NCBI GenBank assembly: GCA_945866215.1
Contig: CAMBGQ010000002.1
Span: 28,413 to 92,412, forward strand
From: Opitutus sp. GAS368
GTDB lineage: Bacteria > Verrucomicrobiota > Verrucomicrobiia > Opitutales > UBA953
Reading direction: 5' to 3'
DNA: 64,000 bases
Of the stretch, positions 26,658 to 36,924 are shown piece after piece. The translations under genes were made by a program, and so were the position numbers. The notes beneath the pieces are model-generated. The model did no database searches, was not told where the DNA came from, and saw only the letters and a list, made by a program, of their open reading frames with translations. Each line of letters opens with the position of its first letter. The first letter of the stretch is position 1.

Positions 26658-28079
26658 GTGTCCAGTGCCCCCGCCCATTACGACGCCGTCATCATCGGCG
26701 CCGGCATGTCCGGCCTCGCCGCCGCGGTCCGCTTAGGAATGTTCGGCCGTAAGGTCCTCGTGCTCGAGCGGCATAACTCCCCGGGCGGGCTCAATTCCTT
26801 CTACGCCCGCGGCAAAAGGAAGTATGATGTCGGCCTGCATGCCTTGACGAACTGGGTGCCTGAAGGCGTCAAAGGGGCGCCGCTCGTGAAACTGATGCGC
26901 CAACTGCGAATCCGCCGCGAGGAACTTGACCTGTGTCCGCAACTCGGATCCCGCGTTACCATGGCCGGGAAGAATCTGCGGCTGAACAACGACTACGAAT
27001 CCCTGCTGGCCGATGTCGCCCGCGAATTCCCCCAGTCTGTCGACCGCTTCCGCGCGCTGGATGCCTGGATCGCCGGGCTGGATGAAGCCGCCCTCGAGGC
27101 TCATGGCGGATCGGCTCGCGCTTTACTCGATGAGCGCCTCGGCAATCCATTACTCCGCGACATGCTGCTCTTGCCGACCTGCTTCTACGGCAGCGCGCTG
27201 GAGGATGATATCGAAGTCTCGCAGTTTGCCGTGATGTGGCGCTCGCTTTTCCGCGAAGGCTTTGCGCGTCCGTTCATCGGCGTACGACAGGTCATCCGTT
27301 TGCTTACCGACCGTTGCCGCGAGCACGGCGTGGAGCGCCGCATGAAGTGTGGCGTCATGAAAATCGAAGTGCGCGCTGGCCGGGCGGCTGCGCTCATCCT
27401 AGACGATGGGACCGAAGTCACCGCGGGCGCGGTTTATTCTTCGGCCGGGGCGGTCGAGACGATGCGCTTACGTTCGGACACGGCTCCCACGGCCGCGGCC
27501 TCCGAGATCGGCCGGCTCGGCTATGCCGAGACCATTGCGACCTATGACCCGGCGGCTTTCGCCGGCTTCGGCTGGCAGGACACCATCGTCTTCTTCTGCG
27601 ATGATGAGCGTTTCAGTTATCGTGCGCCCAAAGAATTGGTGGACCCGCGTTCGGGCGTAATCTGCATCCCCAATAACTATCAGTATGGCGAGGGTAGGGC
27701 GTTGGACGAAGGCTGGCTGCGGGTCACTTCCTTGGCTAACCACGACGCCTGGTGTGCGTTGCCGGAGGAAGAGTATCTGGCCCGCAAGCAGGAATGGTGC
27801 GGCCGCCTTAATCGCGTCGCCCGCGCCCATCTGCCCGTCGTGGCCGCCGCGGCCCATGATGCCGCACTCACCTCGACCGATGTCTTCACGCCCCGGACTG
27901 TCCGTAAGTTTACCGGCCACCTCAACGGCGCCATCTACGGCTCGACCGTCAAGCGGCGCGACGGCCGGACCGACCTCGAGAACCTCTTCTTGATTGGTAC
28001 AGACCAAGGTTTTCTGGGGGTTACCGGGGCAATGTTGTCTGGCATTTCCATGGCCAATCTGCACGGTCTGAAGGCGTAA
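26658..28079 (+). CDS. FAD-dependent oxidoreductase, CrtI/phytoene-desaturase-like
   Basis: A 473-residue flavoprotein of the COG1233 group, which includes carotenoid desaturases and retinol saturases. The FAD dinucleotide-binding motif is DAVIIGAGMSGLAAAVRLG, followed by VLVLERHNSPGGLNSFY. A C-terminal FAD motif LFLIGTDQGFLGVTGAMLSG closes the domain. The substrate cannot be told; no other carotenoid genes are nearby, so a desaturase role is not supported by context. It starts at a GTG 43 bases after the glycosyltransferase, and the MFS gene follows 10 bases after its stop. Confidence 0.85.
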   Translation: MSSAPAHYDAVIIGAGMSGLAAAVRLGMFGRKVLVLERHNSPGGLNSFYARGKRKYDVGLHALTNWVPEGVKGAPLVKLMRQLRIRREELDLCPQLGSRVTMAGKNLRLNNDYESLLADVAREFPQSVDRFRALDAWIAGLDEAALEAHGGSARALLDERLGNPLLRDMLLLPTCFYGSALEDDIEVSQFAVMWRSLFREGFARPFIGVRQVIRLLTDRCREHGVERRMKCGVMKIEVRAGRAAALILDDGTEVTAGAVYSSAGAVETMRLRSDTAPTAAASEIGRLGYAETIATYDPAAFAGFGWQDTIVFFCDDERFSYRAPKELVDPRSGVICIPNNYQYGEGRALDEGWLRVTSLANHDAWCALPEEEYLARKQEWCGRLNRVARAHLPVVAAAAHDAALTSTDVFTPRTVRKFTGHLNGAIYGSTVKRRDGRTDLENLFLIGTDQGFLGVTGAMLSGISMANLHGLKA

Positions 28080-28089
28080 CCCCGCCGTC

Positions 28090-29376
28090 ATGAGTACTTC
28101 CGCATTCCCGGCCGAGCAACGCCCTCTCTGGAGGGACCTCCTCCATCCCGCCGTCATCGTCGGCGCCCTCGGTTATTTCGTCGATATCTACGACCTGACC
28201 CTGTTCATGACCGTGCGCGAGCAGAGCCTGCGCGACCTCGGGCTCGGGCATCTCATCAAGGGAGGGCAGTGGTACCACGACCTGATGTCCTGGCAGATGG
28301 CCGGTATGCTTCTTGGTGGTATCTTCTTTGGGATCCTCGGCGACCGCATGGGCCGGCTCACGACGCTCTTCGGTTCGATTCTGCTTTATTCTGTGGCCAA
28401 CATCGCGAACGGCTTCGTGAACAGCTTCGAAGCCTACGCGGCCTGGCGCTTCATCGCCGGCATCGGACTGGCGGGCGAGCTCGGCGGCTGCATCGCGCTC
28501 GTGTCCGAGTCCCTCTCCAAGGAACGCCGCGGCTACGGCACCGCACTCGTCGCGACCGTCGGCGTCTTCGGGGCTGTGGTGGCAGGCCTGATGGCCGAGG
28601 TCGTGACCTGGCGCACCAACTTCTTCATCGGCGGCGGCCTCGGCCTAGCGCTGCTGGCCATGCGCGTGGGCGTACGCGAGTCTGGGATGTTCAACCAAGC
28701 CAAGGCCGAACAGGCGACTGGGGCGGTCTCGCGCGGCAATTTCTTTGCGCTATTCACCAGCCGCGACCGCTTCGCCCGGTATGCGCGCTGTATCCTAATC
28801 GGGTTGCCGACGTGGTTCATGATTGGCATTCTCGTCCAGCGCGCCGGCACGCACTTCGCCCCGGCCATGGGCGTCGACGGGGCGATCCTGTCCAGCCGCG
28901 CGGTGGCGCTTTTCTACCTCGGCCTCACCTTCGGCGACTTCGGCAGCGGCTTCGGCAGCCAGCTGATCAAGTCCCGCCGCAAGACGGTTTTCGCGTTCCT
29001 AGTCTTCAGCGCCGTCTGCGTGGGCGTCTACCTGCTGGGGACGACGGGCTGGACCTCGACCCGTTTCTACGGACTCATCTTCCTGCTTGGCCTCGGTATG
29101 GGGTATTGGGCGATCTTCGTCACGATTGCCGCCGAGCAGTTTGGCACGAACCTGCGCGCCACCGTGGCGACGACCGTGCCTAACTTCGCCCGTGGTTCCC
29201 TCGTGCCGCTCACCTTGGGTTTCACCTGGCTGACCGGTACGAGCGAACAGCCTTGGCTCAGCGCCCCGCAGGCTGCTGGCGTCTTGGCGCTGATCTGCTT
29301 TAGCGCCGCCTTCCTCGCCCTATGGGGCATGGAGGAGACGTACGGCAAAGATCTGGACTATCAGGAGAAGGAGTAA
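28090..29376 (+). CDS. MFS transporter (sugar/metabolite-proton symporter type)
   Basis: A 428-residue carrier with about 12 membrane segments. Major facilitator signatures include GDRMGRLTTLFGS in the loop between helices 2 and 3 and WRFIAGIGLAGELGGCIALVSE in helix 4-5. The latter resembles the metabolite:H+ symporter group (ShiA/ProP-like). The N-terminal FVDIYDLTLF segment is also typical of that group. The substrate is not determined. The gene is the last of a plus-strand series that begins with terC and meets the FGE gene tail to tail, three bases apart. Confidence 0.87.
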   Translation: MSTSAFPAEQRPLWRDLLHPAVIVGALGYFVDIYDLTLFMTVREQSLRDLGLGHLIKGGQWYHDLMSWQMAGMLLGGIFFGILGDRMGRLTTLFGSILLYSVANIANGFVNSFEAYAAWRFIAGIGLAGELGGCIALVSESLSKERRGYGTALVATVGVFGAVVAGLMAEVVTWRTNFFIGGGLGLALLAMRVGVRESGMFNQAKAEQATGAVSRGNFFALFTSRDRFARYARCILIGLPTWFMIGILVQRAGTHFAPAMGVDGAILSSRAVALFYLGLTFGDFGSGFGSQLIKSRRKTVFAFLVFSAVCVGVYLLGTTGWTSTRFYGLIFLLGLGMGYWAIFVTIAAEQFGTNLRATVATTVPNFARGSLVPLTLGFTWLTGTSEQPWLSAPQAAGVLALICFSAAFLALWGMEETYGKDLDYQEKE

Positions 29377-29379
29377 TCC

Positions 29380-30459
29380 TTACTTCTTTTCGGGCGCCGG
29401 CAGGTCGGCCACGCAGCGGAAGCCGGCGTGGTTCGTCGAGGTCAGCGTATCAAGGCCTTGGCGGGACGTCGCGCGATAACGGAAGCAATAGCCCTCGTCG
29501 CACAGCCAGGAGCCGCCGCGGAGCACGTGCTGGCCGAAGCCGGTCTTCTCGGGGTCGTAGCCGATGGCCGGCCCGATGGGTCCTTCCTTCGGCGAGACCT
29601 TGTAGTATTCGAGGCCGTACCAGTCTTCGCACATCTCCCAGACATTCCCGGCCATATCGTAGAGGCCGTAGCCGTTGGGGGGGAATGATTTCACTGGGGC
29701 GACGCCGGTGAAGCCGTCGATGCCGTTGTCACGCTCAGGGAATTTACCCTGCCAATGATTGCACATGATTTTGCCGCCTGGTTTTTCCTCGTCGCCCCAG
29801 ACAAAGGGCTTGTCCTTGAGCCCGCCGCGGGCGGCGAACTCCCACTCGGCCTCGGTCGGCAGGCGCTTACCAGCCCACTTGGCGTAGGCCTGGACGTCTT
29901 TGTAGGTCAGGCAGAGCACTGGGCGGTCCATGCGCTCCTTGATGGTGGAATTAAGGCCTTCGGGTCGACGCCAGTTCGCGCCGGCGGTGAAGCTCCACCA
30001 AGGCAGGTTGGCGCCGCCGCACTGGAACGGATTGACGCCGGAGACCTTCTTGAAAAGTAGCGAACCTCCCTTGAGGTATTCCGGGGGCGCTTGGGGGAAA
30101 TCCCGCGGGTCGAGGTCCTTCTCGGCGTCGGTGACATATTGGGTCGCGTCAACGAAGTCCTGAAACTGCGCGTTGGTGACTTCGGTGATATCCATCCAGA
30201 AGCCTTTGACGACGACGGCGTGCCCCGGCGCTTCTTCGGCGTGCTTCTCGTCCGCCTTACTGGTGCCCATGGTGAATTCCCCGCCCGGGATCCAGACCAT
30301 GCCGGTGGTTGCCGGGCTTGCGGGCGCGGCGGCCGAGTTGTTCAAGGCGAGGACAATGAAGGGCACCACCATCAGGACGACGGCGATGATGATGATCCAG
30401 GCCTTGGCGTTGCGGGCGGGTTTCGGGCTGTCGGCGGAGTCCATGGGGAGATTGGTCAT
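29380..30459 (-). CDS. Membrane-anchored formylglycine-generating enzyme
   Basis: FGE oxidises the active-site Cys (or Ser) of sulfatases to formylglycine. The 359-residue product has a single N-terminal helix (AWIIIIAVVLMVVPFIVLAL), placing the catalytic domain outside the membrane. The FGE-sulfatase domain begins MVWIPGGEFTMGT and contains LPTEAEWEFAARGG, GLYDMAGNVWEMCEDW and the ending LRGGSWLCDEGYCFRYRA then GFRCVAD. The two Cys of LCDEGYC (about 320 and 325) match the copper-binding pair of true FGE, which is lost in many homologues. The start at 30459 (MTNLPMDS) is chosen because the ORF-track start overlaps the divergent pyrE. No sulfatase gene is in the window. Confidence 0.85.
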   Translation of the reverse strand: MTNLPMDSADSPKPARNAKAWIIIIAVVLMVVPFIVLALNNSAAAPASPATTGMVWIPGGEFTMGTSKADEKHAEEAPGHAVVVKGFWMDITEVTNAQFQDFVDATQYVTDAEKDLDPRDFPQAPPEYLKGGSLLFKKVSGVNPFQCGGANLPWWSFTAGANWRRPEGLNSTIKERMDRPVLCLTYKDVQAYAKWAGKRLPTEAEWEFAARGGLKDKPFVWGDEEKPGGKIMCNHWQGKFPERDNGIDGFTGVAPVKSFPPNGYGLYDMAGNVWEMCEDWYGLEYYKVSPKEGPIGPAIGYDPEKTGFGQHVLRGGSWLCDEGYCFRYRATSRQGLDTLTSTNHAGFRCVADLPAPEKK

Positions 30460-30553
30460 GTTGGTGGAAGGGCGGGGCAGGGCGAACCTTTTGCGGTACC
30501 CGGTCGGATATCGCCTCGCCCAGCGGGCCCATTTCGCCTTATCCAGAGGCAGC

Positions 30554-31123
30554 ATGAGCTCGTCCCAAGAAGAAGTTCTCCAGATTTTCAAGGATTCGAA
30601 GGCCCTCCTGACTGGTCATTTCGTCCTGCGCTCCGGTCTCCATAGCGGTCACTTCTTCCAGTGCGCCCAGGTTTGCCAGCACATGGATAAGGTCACGCGC
30701 CTGATCGAGCTGCTGCGCCCGAAGCTCGCGGCGCATCCTTGCGACACGGTGCTCGCTCCAGCGATGGGTGGCCTCGTGGTCGGGCAGGAGATCGCCCGCC
30801 AGCTCGGGGTGCGCTTCGTCTTCGCCGAGAAGGAGAACGACAAACTGGTGCTGCGTCGTAACTTCACCTTCCGTCCCGGTGAGCGCGTGCTTGTCGCCGA
30901 GGACGTCGTCACCCGCGGCGGCCGCGCCCAGGAGTGCCTCGACCTGCTCAAGATTGCCGGCGCCTCCGCCGTCGCCGTGGCTTCTCTGGTCGATCGTTCG
31001 GCTGGCCAGACCAAGTTCAGCGTTCCCTTCGTCTCACTGCTGGAACTCAATTTCCCGACTTACGCTGCCGATGCCGTGCCGGCCGAGTTGGCGAAGGTCC
31101 CAGCGTCCAAGCCGGGTTCGTGA
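30554..31123 (+). CDS. pyrE: Orotate phosphoribosyltransferase
   Basis: PyrE joins orotate and PRPP to give orotidine 5'-monophosphate in pyrimidine synthesis. The 189-residue length is typical. The PRPP-binding loop is VLVAEDVVTRGGRAQECL near residue 115, where many homologues have VTTGGS. GHFVLRSGLHSGHFFQC and MGGLVVGQEIARQLG provide the orotate and phosphate sites. The start ATG follows directly on a divergent gap of about 95 bases shared with the FGE gene. The long ORF-track version beginning at 30173 is an artefact of the open frame. A weak hairpin (AACCCT/AGGGTT) follows about 47 bases after the stop. Confidence 0.93.
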   Translation: MSSSQEEVLQIFKDSKALLTGHFVLRSGLHSGHFFQCAQVCQHMDKVTRLIELLRPKLAAHPCDTVLAPAMGGLVVGQEIARQLGVRFVFAEKENDKLVLRRNFTFRPGERVLVAEDVVTRGGRAQECLDLLKIAGASAVAVASLVDRSAGQTKFSVPFVSLLELNFPTYAADAVPAELAKVPASKPGS

Positions 31124-31249
31124 TTACGGTGGCGGGTGGCGGCACCCATTGTGGGTAAATTCGCCAGAAAACCCTGATTAAGGGTTCTTATCTCCCTTGT
31201 GCCTTGCACCCCGGCGGGCAGTTCCCTACGCCCAACCTTCTCCCTTTCC

Positions 31250-33010
31250 ATGGATCGCAAGAACTTCTTCCTGGGTATGGCCTGCATCATCGCCGCCTTC
31301 GCCTTTTTCTTCCTGACCAAGCCCGTGCCGCCGCCCGTCGCGCCGTCGGCTCCGGTCTCCGCCTCCGCCCCCGTCGCCCCGACGACCCTTGCGGCCAAGG
31401 CGGCTACCGCGTTGGCTCCGTCCGCGCTGGCCGCCCAGCCCGTCCCCCTCGCCGAGGCCAAGAGTTTCTTCATCGAGAACTCCCATCTCAAGGTGACGCT
31501 CACCAGCCGAGGTGGCGCGATCTCGAAGATCGAACTGAAGAAGGAATTCGCGGACGTCGCCAAGTCTGGCATCGTCATCTTCAACGCCGGCAATGCCGAG
31601 TCGGCGCTGGCCCTAGCGGTGAAAGACCAAGCTTCGGGCAAGTTGGAGGCCGTCCTCTCCGAATTCGTCGTCCAGCCGGGTGCCTCGGCCGACGCAATCA
31701 CCCTTGTCGGCGCTCTCGCCGGCGCTCGCGTCGAACGCACCTTCTCCTTCGTCGCCCCGCAGGACGGCGTGACGCCCGAACCTTACTCCCTGCGTTTCGC
31801 CACGAAAGTCATCCCGGTCGACGGTAAGCCAGCCCCTTCGATCTGGATCTCGACCGGTTGCTGGCAGCCGACCGAGGCTGATTCCATTAACCAGTTCCTC
31901 TCCGTGCTCGCCTACGACGGGGACGAGCTGACGCGCGTCGGCCTCGATACCTTCACGGACTCCAGCGGTTTCCTCGGCCTCGGCGCGCACAAGGCGGAGC
32001 TGGAGCACCCGATTGCTTCCGTCGCCAAGCCGCTCCTCTGGGTGGCCTCCGGCAACCAGTTCTTTGCCTCGATTCTTCATCCGGCCGATGCCACCGCCCG
32101 CGGCCAGCGGACCGAGGTTATCGTGCTGCCGGTGCCGCTTACGGGCGATCAGCGGACCCTGCAGGCCTTTGCTTCTTGGGAGACGGTCCCGGCCGCCGAC
32201 CTTTCCCGCACCCTCGCAGGCGACTTCTTCGTCGGCCCCAAGGAATACGCCCGCGTCGCCGCGCTCCCCGATGGTCAGGTCGCCGTGCTCCAGTTCTCAA
32301 AACTGCTCGGCTTCATCTCTTTCGGCGCCATCTGCAAGCTGCTGCTGGCCATTCTCGGCGGCGTCCATTGGCTCATCGATTGGAGCGGCAGCTGGTCCTG
32401 GGGCTGGGCCGTCGTGCTGCTGACTTGTCTCATCAAGGTCGTCACCTGGCCGCTGACCGCGGTCCAGATGAAGGCCGCGAAGAGGATGCAGAAGTTCGCC
32501 AAGCCGATGCAGGATATCCGTGAGAAGCTGAAGGATAATCCGGAGAAGATGCAGAAGGAGCTCATGAAGCTCTACACCGAGAATAAGATCAACCCGTTCG
32601 CTGGTTGCCTGCCGATCCTCATCCAGATGCCGATCTTCTTCGGCCTCTATGTCGCCTTCCAGACCACCGTCGAGCTGCGGCTGCAATCCTTCCTGTGGAT
32701 CAACGACCTTTCCGCTCCGGACACCATCTTCCGCATCGCCGACTTCCCGGTGAATGTGCTCCCGATCCTGATGGGCCTCACGATGTGGCAGTCGATGCGC
32801 ATGACCCCGAACCCCTCGGCGGACAGTTCGCAGAAGACGATCTTCTTGGTGATGACCCTGCTGTTCCCGGTCATCTGTTACCCGATGCCGGCCGCCCTGA
32901 CGCTCTACATGACGATCCAGAATCTGTTGACCATACTCCAGACCTGGCTTACTAAGGATGAACCTGCCGTCACGGTAATCCCGCCGGTGGCGAAGAAGGT
33001 CAAAGGCTGA
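31250..33010 (+). CDS. yidC: Membrane protein insertase YidC
   Basis: YidC inserts and folds proteins in the inner membrane, alone or with SecYEG. The 586-residue protein has the gram-negative layout: an N-terminal helix (DRKNFFLGMACIIAAFAFFFL), a large periplasmic beta-sandwich domain of about 270 residues, then five C-terminal helices. The insertase core includes SWGWAVVLLTCLIKVVTWPLTAVQMKA, the coiled KMQKELMKLYTENKINPFAGCLPILIQMP segment and IFFGLYVAF. The conserved Arg-containing groove is consistent with KAAKRMQKF. The ATG at 31250 is better than the GTG at 31199. It lies upstream of yebC, 15 bases apart. The neighbours usual elsewhere (rnpA, rpmH) are absent. Confidence 0.95.
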   Translation: MDRKNFFLGMACIIAAFAFFFLTKPVPPPVAPSAPVSASAPVAPTTLAAKAATALAPSALAAQPVPLAEAKSFFIENSHLKVTLTSRGGAISKIELKKEFADVAKSGIVIFNAGNAESALALAVKDQASGKLEAVLSEFVVQPGASADAITLVGALAGARVERTFSFVAPQDGVTPEPYSLRFATKVIPVDGKPAPSIWISTGCWQPTEADSINQFLSVLAYDGDELTRVGLDTFTDSSGFLGLGAHKAELEHPIASVAKPLLWVASGNQFFASILHPADATARGQRTEVIVLPVPLTGDQRTLQAFASWETVPAADLSRTLAGDFFVGPKEYARVAALPDGQVAVLQFSKLLGFISFGAICKLLLAILGGVHWLIDWSGSWSWGWAVVLLTCLIKVVTWPLTAVQMKAAKRMQKFAKPMQDIREKLKDNPEKMQKELMKLYTENKINPFAGCLPILIQMPIFFGLYVAFQTTVELRLQSFLWINDLSAPDTIFRIADFPVNVLPILMGLTMWQSMRMTPNPSADSSQKTIFLVMTLLFPVICYPMPAALTLYMTIQNLLTILQTWLTKDEPAVTVIPPVAKKVKG

Positions 33011-33025
33011 TTACCCCCTCTCCCC

Positions 33026-33766
33026 ATGTCTGGTCATAGCAAATGGCACACGACGAAGCGGCATAAGGCCGTGATTGACGCTAAGCGCGGCAAAATCTTC
33101 TCGGTCCTCGCCAAGGAAATTACCCTCGCGGCGCGTGCCGGCGGAGGCAGCCCCGAATCCAATACGCGTCTGCGCGCGCTGATCGATAAGGCCCGCGCCG
33201 CCAACATGCCGGCGGATAACATCAAGCGCGCGGTCCAGAAGGGAACCGGCGAGATTCCCGGCGTGATTTACGAAGAGATTGTCTACGAAGGCTACGCCCC
33301 GGGCGGAGTCGGACTCATCGTCGAAGTCACCACCGACAATAAGAACCGTGCCGCCGCCGAAGTCCGTCAGGCCTTCAATGATAACGGCGGCAATATGGCC
33401 CAGACCGGTGCCGTGTCCCATAGCTTTCTGAAGAAGGGCCAGTTCCTCATCGGTGCCTCCCAGATCGGCGAAGACGCTCTCATGGAGCTCGTGCTCGAGG
33501 CCGGCGCCGAAGATGTCGTGAACAACGGCGACCACTTCGAGGTGCTTTCCCCGATCGCGGCCTTTGACGCCATTTCCAAGGCGCTGCAGGAGAAGTCTAT
33601 CAAGCCTGAGTCGGCCGAACTGGCCTACATCTCCAGCATCCCCGTCCCGGTCGGCGATGCCGCCGTGGCCAAGCAGGTCTTGGAACTCATCGATGCCCTC
33701 GAGACCTTGGACGATGTCAAAGCCGTCCACGGCAACCAGGAGATCGACGATAAGTTGATGTCCTGA
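33026..33766 (+). CDS. yebC: YebC/PmpR-family protein
   Basis: YebC-family proteins (246 residues here) act as DNA-binding regulators in some species and as translation factors that help ribosomes at polyproline stretches in others. The N-terminal signature MSGHSKWHTTKRHKAVIDAKRGK and the segment TRLRALIDKARAANMPADNIKRAVQKGTG are diagnostic, and the three-domain length is standard. It starts 15 bases after yidC and may be co-transcribed with it. No ruvC neighbour, the common partner elsewhere, is visible. Confidence 0.95.
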   Translation: MSGHSKWHTTKRHKAVIDAKRGKIFSVLAKEITLAARAGGGSPESNTRLRALIDKARAANMPADNIKRAVQKGTGEIPGVIYEEIVYEGYAPGGVGLIVEVTTDNKNRAAAEVRQAFNDNGGNMAQTGAVSHSFLKKGQFLIGASQIGEDALMELVLEAGAEDVVNNGDHFEVLSPIAAFDAISKALQEKSIKPESAELAYISSIPVPVGDAAVAKQVLELIDALETLDDVKAVHGNQEIDDKLMS

Positions 33767-33831
33767 GTCGGGCGGATTACCGCCCATGCTTTCCGGCTTC
33801 ACTGTACCGCCGTCCCGGGTAGTGTGACCGC

Positions 33832-34326
33832 ATGTCCGCGCCTCGAAGCCAGCCCAGCAGTATCTCCTCCGGCGTCCGGACGGCGGCGCGCGCCGTAATC
33901 CTGCGGGGCGGCGACCTGCTCGCGATTCGCATCCGGTCTGAAGAAGGAGACTTCCTCGTCCTGCCTGGAGGCGGCCAGAACCACGGCGAGACGTTGCGTG
34001 ATACCGTCCGACGCGAAGTCCTCGAAGAGCTCGGCCTCGCGGTCGTACCGCAGGGTCTGCTCTACCTCCGCGAATACGTCGGCAAGAACCATGCCCTGCG
34101 CCGGATTCACAGCCACTTCCATCAGGTCGAGGCGGTCTTCCATTGTCGCTGCGATGATTTCTCCCCCATCGGCGAAGGGAAGGGGCATGACCGCCGGCAG
34201 GTGGGCTTCGAGTGGCTGCCGTTGGCGCAACTGGCGGATTACCCCCTTTCGCCCCGGGGCTTGGGGGAGGTCATCGCGAAGGCCTTGCAGGAAGGGTCCG
34301 CGACCTACCTCGGGGACGTGTATTGA
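33832..34326 (+). CDS. Nudix hydrolase
   Basis: A 164-residue Nudix enzyme that would hydrolyse a nucleoside diphosphate linked to another group. The Nudix box GGGQNHGETLRDTVRREVLEELG fits GX5EX7REUXEEXGU exactly, so the catalytic metal site is intact. The rest includes VRTAARAVILRGGDLLAIR as first strand and VGFEWLPLAQLADYPLSPRGL after the box. The substrate is unknown. It stands between yebC and tRNA-Val and has no clear functional partner. Confidence 0.9.
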   Translation: MSAPRSQPSSISSGVRTAARAVILRGGDLLAIRIRSEEGDFLVLPGGGQNHGETLRDTVRREVLEELGLAVVPQGLLYLREYVGKNHALRRIHSHFHQVEAVFHCRCDDFSPIGEGKGHDRRQVGFEWLPLAQLADYPLSPRGLGEVIAKALQEGSATYLGDVY

Positions 34327-34374
34327 AGGCTTGCCAGCGGGTGGCCGCCTCCCTTTGTTCATTTTCCCTTTGCA

Positions 34375-35903
<1,529 letters not shown>

Positions 35904-35923
35904 GTCCTGGATATAGGTCAAAC

Positions 35924-35955
35924 AAAGGGCCGCCCAGTGGGCGGCCCTTTTTCGT
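35924..35955 (+). terminator. Rho-independent terminator after eno
   Basis: AAAGGGCCGCCC and GGGCGGCCCTTT form a 12-bp stem with an AGT loop followed by TTT. Confidence 0.9.
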
Positions 35956-35973
35956 GGTCCGTACCGGCGGCGC

Positions 35974-36198
35974 TTACTTTGACTCCAGACCGACGGAGTT
36001 CACCGCGACGACTTCGTATTTAGCGCCGGCCTTGGCGCCCTTGTCGATGAAGCGCATCTGGGCGAGCGGTAGTTCTGGCGTATCGCCATAGCTCATGCCC
36101 TGAAAGAGTGGCCGACCATACGGATTGACGAGTTTCTCCGGCACGCGACCGACGACCTGGCCGTCCTTCTTGGACAGCCAGAAACCTCTTTGGTTCAA
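35974..36198 (-). pseudogene. Possible C-terminal remnant of a larger protein
   Basis: An open frame of about 74 residues ending YEVVAVNSVGLESK, wording typical of the last strand of a fibronectin-type-III-like or glycosidase accessory domain. It also has GLNQRGFWLSKKDGQVVGRVP and NPYGRPLFQGMSYG. It has no ATG; the only start is a TTG, and an in-frame TAG lies 12 codons upstream. That pattern suggests the 3' part of a longer exported protein whose 5' part was lost. I cannot name the parent family. It could instead be a small real protein starting at TTG. Confidence 0.35.
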
Positions 36199-36244
36199 GC
36201 CAGCGTTGGCTGGACGGCGACCCGGATACGCCTAGGTTCAGGTC

Positions 36245-36898
36245 ATGGACACCCCTAAGCCATTGGCCGGACAACTCGTCGAGTGCGAGCAGTGGTGCGC
36301 CGAGCGGGCGGAGAAGGAGTATCTCGCCGTTGCCACGAAGGGGTTACGCGTCTTGCCGGAACACCACGCCGAACTCTCGACGCCTTTCCCTGGGCAGGAG
36401 CCTCGCGCCAACGGCTGGTTGCTGCGCTCCGACGTCATCGGCTTCGGTAGCTGGCTGCTACTGTCCTTAGTCTTGGTCGCGGGCGTGGGGACGATTTTCG
36501 TCTCGGTCTTCCCGTACGTGCAGAAGACTGCTCATCCCTTCCTTTACGCTACGTTGCTGACCATTCCGGCCTGCCTGCTGATGATCTATTTACCGTTCCG
36601 GATGATCCTGCAGAGCCACGAAGTCGTTTTCGGCGATGATGTCTTGGTCGTCCGCCGTCGCACCTTCGGCTACCTGGCTGGAGAGTGGCGCCTGCCGTTG
36701 GACGGAGAGGTCCACGTCGGACTTGCCTATCGTGGTGTCCAGGTTTCGCGGGGTCCCAAATCGGTCGGGACTTGGGGGCAGTTATCCGTGGTCGTGGGCT
36801 CAGGCGCAGCGGAAGTGGCCTTCGGGACGCAACTGGACCACAATGAGCGGGCCCGGCTCGCCATCCTGATCGACCATTACTTCAACGGCGTTGCCTAA
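36245..36898 (+). CDS. Membrane protein with two helices and a PH-like C-terminal domain (paralogue A)
   Basis: A 217-residue protein. Residues 1-55 are soluble. Two membrane helices follow (SWLLLSLVLVAGVGTIFVSVF and FLYATLLTIPACLLMIYLPF). The C-terminal 100 residues begin with HEVVFGDDVLVVRRRTFGYL and continue with WRLPLDGEVHVGLAYRG, a beta-rich pattern like bacterial PH-type domains (bPH) that follow paired membrane helices. The next gene has the same architecture and aligns over the last 150 residues, so they are tandem paralogues. Function unknown. The cytosolic N-terminal segment differs between the two and may set specificity. Confidence 0.7.
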   Translation: MDTPKPLAGQLVECEQWCAERAEKEYLAVATKGLRVLPEHHAELSTPFPGQEPRANGWLLRSDVIGFGSWLLLSLVLVAGVGTIFVSVFPYVQKTAHPFLYATLLTIPACLLMIYLPFRMILQSHEVVFGDDVLVVRRRTFGYLAGEWRLPLDGEVHVGLAYRGVQVSRGPKSVGTWGQLSVVVGSGAAEVAFGTQLDHNERARLAILIDHYFNGVA

Positions 36899-36924
36899 GC
36901 CCAGCCATCAGGTCATCAACTATC

